A stretch of DNA of 10,472 nucleotides from Bacteroidetes bacterium UBA7368 (GTDB lineage Bacteria; Bacteroidota; Rhodothermia; Rhodothermales; UBA10348), in assembly GCA_002469915.1 (NCBI GenBank), contig DKOG01000281.1, forward strand, positions 1 through 10,472. The letters run 5' to 3'. Within the stretch, counting starts at the first letter, position 1, and each line of letters begins with the position of its first letter. A program made the translations under genes and the position numbers. This document shows, in pieces, positions 7,601 through 10,472 of the stretch. A model generated the notes under the pieces. That model saw only the letters and a list, made by a program, of their open reading frames with translations. It ran no database searches and was not told the DNA's origin.

Positions 7601-8165
7601 CGCTATAGTAGAACGCGAGGGACCGGCCGAAGATAGTTGGGCGTATCGCAATAACCGGCCTCAACACACGTTTTGTGGCATTCTCACGGAAGTCCAGCAT
7701 CGGACTAATAAGAGCGGGAAGCCTTACGCCTTTGCGCAATTTGAAGACTTTACCGGCCAAGCAGAGCTGGTCTGTTTTTCGAATACGTATGATCGTGTCC
7801 AGCGATATCTGAATCTGGACGAAATTTGTTTGATTAAAGGAAGCCTCGAAATGAGAGGTGGATCAGCCAAGGTCATCGGAAATGATATCATCCCTATGTG
7901 GAAAGTCCGTGAGCAGATGGTCAAGTCGCTGACCGTGCGCATGCCCTCTGAAGACTTGGCGCTCGAACAAGTGGAGCAATTGGAGGCCTTAGCCACGGCT
8001 CATCGGGGTCAGTGTAAATTGTACTTTGATTTGATCACTGGCGACGACCCACGGCCTTGCCGTGTGTTGAGTCGTACGGTTGTCATCGACCCCAATGAAG
8101 AAGTAATGCGTGGGTTGGCTAAGATTTTTGGTCGCAGAGCCGTCATGGTTGAAGGCGACAAATAA
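4671..8165 (+). CDS. dnaE: DNA polymerase III alpha subunit (replicative polymerase)
   Basis: 1164 residues, close to the E. coli DnaE length (1160). The N-terminal PHP domain (about 1-270) starts HLHCHTQYSLLDGAA (His5, His7, His9) and keeps ITDHGN (Asp40, His41), Glu66, His84 and TNDVH (Asp201, His203). This resembles Thermus DnaE, whose PHP site is metal-loaded, rather than the degenerate E. coli one. The palm has GPGRGSAAGS (357-366), catalytic Asp401 and Asp403 in PDIDIDFDD, and Asp558 in LLKMDFLGL. Fingers/tail motifs follow: YRPGPMDNIPSYI (637-649), VYQEQVMQMA (677-686), GYGFNKSHAAAYS (745-757). The clamp-binding motif is probably MISLFG (911-916). The OB fold spans about 1000-1075 (FCGILTEVQHRTNKSGKPYA). 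The ATG at 4671 is secure because an in-frame TGA lies at 4662-4664 and HLHxH must begin by residue 5, yet there is no Shine-Dalgarno. It synthesises both strands at the replication fork. Confidence 0.98.
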   Translation: MDFCHLHCHTQYSLLDGAARINRLVDKAAELEMPALAITDHGNLFGVPEFYTKTKAAFIKPIIGCEFYVTATGMSDKTDRRRFHQVLLAKNEEGYRNLIRLSSLSYTDGYYYKPRIDLPTLKEHSGGLVATTCCLQGHVLRTILDEGEVEAKKVFEQYLDIFGEDYYIEIQDHKIDDQHRCNVVLMKWAKEYNVPLVATNDVHYVEQEDSAAQDVLLCLQTGKDLYDPNRMRFENDQFYLKSASEMEAALRHADDAQVKEALSTTVSIADKCNFELPMGQLLMPHYPIPKQFNDDIDVYLKHLVYQRAKEKWGSLSVDQTERIDHELGIIAQMGYAGYFLIVQDFTTAARDLGVSVGPGRGSAAGSLAAYCLGITNVDPLKYDLLFERFLNPERVSMPDIDIDFDDRGRAKVIDYVVEKYGRENVCQIITFGTMGARSVIRDVARVLQIPLPEADRIAKMIPEGPKVSLESAIKNVPEFKKLLNDSNEQIRNLMHYAKVLEGSARHTGVHAAGVIIAPGEVIQYVPVSIAKGKGGADDIVTTQYDGKWVESFGLLKMDFLGLKTLTVIKDALDLIKQNHNLDIDPDTIPLDDERTYELFQRGDTVSIFQFESSGMREWLRKLKPTSIDDLIAMNALYRPGPMDNIPSYIARKHDREAVSYQHDMLKPILKPTFGIPVYQEQVMQMAQVMGGYTLGSADILRRAMGKKKESEMVKQRAIFVDGAAKKDVDAETANEVFDLMAKFAGYGFNKSHAAAYSIVAYQTGYLKAHYPSEFMAAAMTNEMGDTKKLAIVLEEARHLGLQLSPPDINSSSARFAVGNGKILFGLGAIKGVGLGAIEAIEKERLENGPFSSLFEFVRRVDLRSVNKKAVESLAKAGAMDKLTGHRAQIAEAVDIAIQYGQKSAANKAAGMISLFGESSGDGAAGMEPNLPVVEPWAKSRLLKEERDSVGFYVSGHPLEAFLAESRAFASAQISDAAAIVEREGPAEDSWAYRNNRPQHTFCGILTEVQHRTNKSGKPYAFAQFEDFTGQAELVCFSNTYDRVQRYLNLDEICLIKGSLEMRGGSAKVIGNDIIPMWKVREQMVKSLTVRMPSEDLALEQVEQLEALATAHRGQCKLYFDLITGDDPRPCRVLSRTVVIDPNEEVMRGLAKIFGRRAVMVEGDK

Positions 8166-8267
8166 CCGGGTAACGCCCTGGCAATTTTAGCGGTATCCCA
8201 AGGATTCGTCTCGGCTTCCTCCGTAGGACCGTTTTAACTTCAGGGAACTCTGAACGAGGGGAAATGT

Positions 8268-8272
8268 CGGAG
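8268..8272 (+). promoter_or_regulatory. Ribosome binding site of yidD
   Basis: CGGAG 8 bases before the ATG at 8281. Two out-of-frame ATGs (8264 and 8276) lie close by, but neither is well spaced from a ribosome site, so this site selects 8281. Confidence 0.6.
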
Positions 8273-8280
8273 CATATGTT

Positions 8281-8595
8281 ATGCTCAAGAACCTGTTATA
8301 CATACCTCGCCTGATCCTTATTGGTCTGGTTCGACTGTATCAACTGATTATCTCCCCCCACTTAGGCTCGTCGTGTCGGTTCACACCAACCTGTTCGCAG
8401 TACGCCATTCAGGCTCTGCAACAATACGGTGCGATGAAAGGCTTTCTTCTTGCAGCACATAGAATTGTACGGTGCAACCCGTGGGGTGGTCATGGACATG
8501 ACCCTCCTCTCTGGTATGGGGAGACGCCAGCTATTGCAGATGAGGAAGAAAGGGAAGAACTTACTCCCCCCTCCAATGAACCCGAGTCCAGATGA
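8281..8595 (+). CDS. yidD: Membrane protein insertion efficiency factor YidD
   Basis: 104 residues. The N-terminal amphipathic/hydrophobic segment (about 4-27, [20 protein letters not shown]) is followed by the family core: [15 protein letters not shown] (32-46), [19 protein letters not shown] (50-68), GGHGHDPP (69-76). The conserved cysteines Cys32, Cys38 and Cys65 are present. YidD lies at the inner face of the cytoplasmic membrane and aids YidC/Sec-dependent insertion. The core ends near residue 80; residues 81-104 are an acidic, Pro/Glu-rich tail ([18 protein letters not shown]), making it longer than the usual 70-85 residues. It follows dnaE by 115 bases with no clear terminator between, and overlaps the next gene by ATGA. 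In many bacteria yidD sits between rnpA and yidC; that context is absent here. Confidence 0.93.
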   Translation: MLKNLLYIPRLILIGLVRLYQLIISPHLGSSCRFTPTCSQYAIQALQQYGAMKGFLLAAHRIVRCNPWGGHGHDPPLWYGETPAIADEEEREELTPPSNEPESR

Positions 8596-9095
8596 GTCAG
8601 GCACTTCATGAGGCGCACGGCGCCACGCTTTCTATCCGCTTTGCCATCATCACGTGTAGTGATACGCGATCGAGCGAAGATGACACGAGTGGAGCATTTA
8701 TTCTAGACTGCCTTCGACAAGCAGGACACGAATTACTGAGCTATCAAATAGTGAAAGATGAGCCTGCTCTAATTCAGGGAGAAGTTCGATCCCTAGTCGC
8801 GCAAAAGGCAGATGCCATCTTGATCAATGGCGGTACCGGCCTCGCAGCTAGAGACACTACGTTTGAAGCCCTAACAGCGTTGATTGAACGGCCCATTCCC
8901 GGTTTTGGGGAATTGTTCAGAATGCTTTCCTACCAAGAAATTGGGGCAGCCTCTCTACTTTCAAGAGCTCAAGCGGGCATTATTAAGAATACCCTGCTGT
9001 TTTCCATGCCCGGATCGAAAGGAGCTGTTCATTTAGCCATGAAAAACTTGATCCTCCCTCAACTCGGACACATGGTCGCGGAGATCAGGAAATAG
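8592..9095 (+). CDS. moaB: Molybdenum cofactor biosynthesis protein, MoaB/MogA family
   Basis: 167 residues, the usual length for MoaB (about 170). Motifs of the MoCF-binding fold are [20 protein letters not shown] (15-34), VKDEPALI (54-61), [18 protein letters not shown] (76-93, with the GGTG substrate loop), [20 protein letters not shown] (101-120), SRAQAGI (124-130) and the second loop SMPGSKGA (138-145). Family members adenylylate molybdopterin before molybdate insertion (MogA, archaeal MoaB); the E. coli MoaB role is less certain, so the exact step here is inferred. The start ATG overlaps the yidD stop (ATGA, 8592-8595), implying translational coupling; there is no strong separate ribosome site. 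No other molybdopterin gene is in the window. The gene ends 2 bases from the stop of a converging ABC permease gene. Confidence 0.92.
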   Translation: MSQALHEAHGATLSIRFAIITCSDTRSSEDDTSGAFILDCLRQAGHELLSYQIVKDEPALIQGEVRSLVAQKADAILINGGTGLAARDTTFEALTALIERPIPGFGELFRMLSYQEIGAASLLSRAQAGIIKNTLLFSMPGSKGAVHLAMKNLILPQLGHMVAEIRK

Positions 9096-9110
9096 ATTTA
9101 TTCGAATCTA
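9093..9110. other. Small inverted repeat spanning two convergent stop codons
   Basis: TAGATT (9093-9098) and AATCTA (9105-9110) form a perfect 6-bp stem with a 6-base loop. The stem includes the TAG stop of moaB, and the stop of the permease (9098-9100, minus strand) straddles the stem and loop. On the minus strand it is followed by a short T-rich stretch (TTTCC). It is A+T-rich and short, so a terminator function would be weak; no better terminator is visible for either gene. Confidence 0.25.
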
Positions 9111-10315
9111 AGCGCATCAATCGGATTGAGTGCAGCTGCTTTTCGAGCCGGATAGAAGCCGAAAAAGATGCCAACAGCGGCAGAAAAGGCAATGGCAACA
9201 AAAATGGTATCTGGGGAGACCACCGTATTCCAACCGGTGAACGTGGCTAATAATCTGGCACCACCAAATCCGATAGCTACCCCGATCGCTCCACCAAGGA
9301 TACTCATCACAATGGACTCGATCAGGAATTGAGTTAGCACGTCACTACCTCTGGCTCCAATGGCCATGCGTATTCCAATTTCTCGCGTACGCTCCGTTAC
9401 CGATACCAGCATGATATTCATGATCCCGATTCCTCCAACGAGCAATGAGATGGATGCGATCGCGGCAAGAAGCATCGTCATCACTTCGGTAGTTCCCTGA
9501 GCCGCTTCGCTCAACTGGTCCTGGTTCTTGACCTCAAAGTCATCAGATTCCCAAGAAGCTAATCCGTGAGCTTCCCGCATGATGGCCCTCAACTCAACCT
9601 GAGCTTCATCGATATCATCGGGGGAATACGTATTGGCCAGAATCTGGCGCACAAACGTGAAATTGGATAACCTTCTCTGTACCGTTAAAAACGGAGCTAA
9701 AGCCACATCATCCTGGTCATTCCCATCTGGAGTCTGTCCCTTTTTTTCAAGTACGCCAATAATGACCACCGGGACATTACGCACCAGAACTCGCTGACCT
9801 ACTGGATCTTCATCCGGAAACAAGTTCTCGGCAATGGTCGCTCCCAAAACCATGACTTTCTTTCCGAGACGCTGTTCTGAAGCGTCGAAAAACCGGCCAG
9901 AAGTCAGGTCCCAGTCCCGAATAACGGGATAATCGGTAGAAACACCGTGAATGGTTGATCGCCAGTTTCCATTTCCACCTACGATTTGTGTTCGAGTGAA
10001 AATTACGGGAGACACTCCTGCGACGAAAGCCGATTCGTTCTTGATCTTTTCAGCGTCCTCAGCCTTGAGGCGATTAAAACTAGATGCTCCCTGACTCACT
10101 CCTCCTGCCGAACTTGAACCCGGAGTGATCACGAGCATATTGGTACCCAAGTTCTGAATCTGCTCTTCAATTTGGGATTGCGCGCCCTCACCCACCGCAA
10201 CCATGACGATCACAGCGCCTACACCGATAATGATGCCTAGCATAGTGAGGAGCGTTCGCATCTTATTCTTGATGATGCTCTTCCCGGCTACCTTAACAAG
10301 TCGTGTAGATCTCAT
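9098..10315 (-). CDS. ABC transporter permease, MacB/FtsX family
   Basis: 405 residues with the MacB_PCD-FtsX layout. It has a basic N-terminus, first membrane helix at about 21-42 (TLLTMLGIIIGVGAVIVMVA), a large periplasmic domain at about 43-277 (SQIEEQIQNLGTNMLVITPG, then MVLGATIAENLF.DEDPVGQ), and three further helices near 278-303, 331-352 and 370-392. The cytoplasmic coupling motif SVTERTREIGIRMAIGAR (305-322) and the terminal FYPARKAAALNPIDALRFE are classic for the family. MacB-type systems extrude lipopeptides, toxins or macrolides, or act as mechanotransmitters, through an adaptor and an outer-membrane channel; the substrate here is unknown. It has no fused ATPase; this is supplied by the upstream gene ending at 10326, 10 bases away, so the two form an operon. 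ATG at 10315 is supported by homology; the ribosome site is weak. Confidence 0.93.
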   Translation of the reverse strand: MRSTRLVKVAGKSIIKNKMRTLLTMLGIIIGVGAVIVMVAVGEGAQSQIEEQIQNLGTNMLVITPGSSSAGGVSQGASSFNRLKAEDAEKIKNESAFVAGVSPVIFTRTQIVGGNGNWRSTIHGVSTDYPVIRDWDLTSGRFFDASEQRLGKKVMVLGATIAENLFPDEDPVGQRVLVRNVPVVIIGVLEKKGQTPDGNDQDDVALAPFLTVQRRLSNFTFVRQILANTYSPDDIDEAQVELRAIMREAHGLASWESDDFEVKNQDQLSEAAQGTTEVMTMLLAAIASISLLVGGIGIMNIMLVSVTERTREIGIRMAIGARGSDVLTQFLIESIVMSILGGAIGVAIGFGGARLLATFTGWNTVVSPDTIFVAIAFSAAVGIFFGFYPARKAAALNPIDALRFE

Positions 10316-10325
10316 AATCGTCTAA

Positions 10326-10472
10326 TTAAGCGGTTTCAGCGGTGCTAGCGTTGTTCTCGATGTCTTCGTCAGCGTTCGAGGCCAGTAATTTTTTCAGATC
10401 CTCTGCAGCAGAATCTGGCGTTTGTACGACGTCTTTGATGACACGGCCATCTCGGAGTTCAATGACGCGTTT
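10326..10472 (-). CDS. ABC transporter ATP-binding protein, C-terminal end (partial, MacB type)
   Basis: Only the last 48 residues are inside the window, open at the right edge. They begin KRVIELRDGRVIKD, the usual strand after the H-loop at the end of a LolD/MacB-type ATPase ('R.I.L.DG.I..D'). A 30-residue acidic tail follows (SAAEDLKKLLASNADEDIEN, ending STAETA). The Walker and signature motifs would lie outside, so the call rests on this short end and on the adjacent MacB permease 10 bases downstream. Confidence 0.75.
   Translation of the reverse strand, partial: KRVIELRDGRVIKDVVQTPDSAAEDLKKLLASNADEDIENNASTAETA

Noticed and set aside
8264..8314. Short upstream frame (16 codons) overlapping the yidD start
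   Set aside because: The nearby AGGGG is only 2 bases from this ATG, too close to work, and the peptide is not protein-like; the real site is CGGAG for 8281.

Overview
The window looks like chromosomal DNA from a member of the Bacteroidota/Rhodothermota/Balneolota (FCB) group. The markers are a DUF5103 protein of the type IX secretion 'plug' family, a DUF3078 outer-membrane protein, a DUF5117-type lipoprotein metalloprotease and a ~57-residue histone H1-like (Hc1) protein. Base composition is mixed (roughly half G+C by eye). One promoter has an ordinary TTGACA-17-TAGCTT layout and there are real Shine-Dalgarno sites. That fits Balneolota/Rhodothermota better than classical Bacteroidetes, but this placement is an inference.

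Left part (1-3790, all minus strand), in transcription order: a monocistronic-looking histone-like gene (3617-3790) with a recognisable promoter, a strong ribosome binding site and a rho-independent hairpin; then a DUF3078 outer-membrane protein (2639-3517); then a DUF5103 lipoprotein (1349-2626) whose ribosome binding site overlaps the stop of the DUF3078 gene; then, after 174 bases, a zinc-metalloprotease-family lipoprotein that runs off the left edge. This is a cell-envelope cluster: every product after the histone has a Sec or lipoprotein signal.

Middle (3791-4670): an 880-base divergent gap holding the histone promoter and leader, followed by about 780 bases in which I find no convincing gene or RNA. 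This is the least explained stretch of the window.

Right part, plus strand: dnaE (4671-8165), the replicative DNA polymerase III alpha subunit, complete with PHP, palm, HhH, clamp-binding and OB-fold regions; then yidD (8281-8595) and a moaB/mogA-type molybdopterin gene (8592-9095), which overlap by ATGA. Converging on these with only 2 bases between stop codons is a MacB-type ABC export unit on the minus strand: a permease (9098-10315) preceded by the last 48 codons of its ATPase (10326-10472, cut by the right edge).

Most of the window is housekeeping or conserved envelope biology. I do not see a clear new defence, mobile or biosynthetic system. The items worth a second look are the unexplained dnaE upstream gap, the coupled DUF3078-DUF5103 pair, and a dnaE start codon that is well fixed but has no Shine-Dalgarno.
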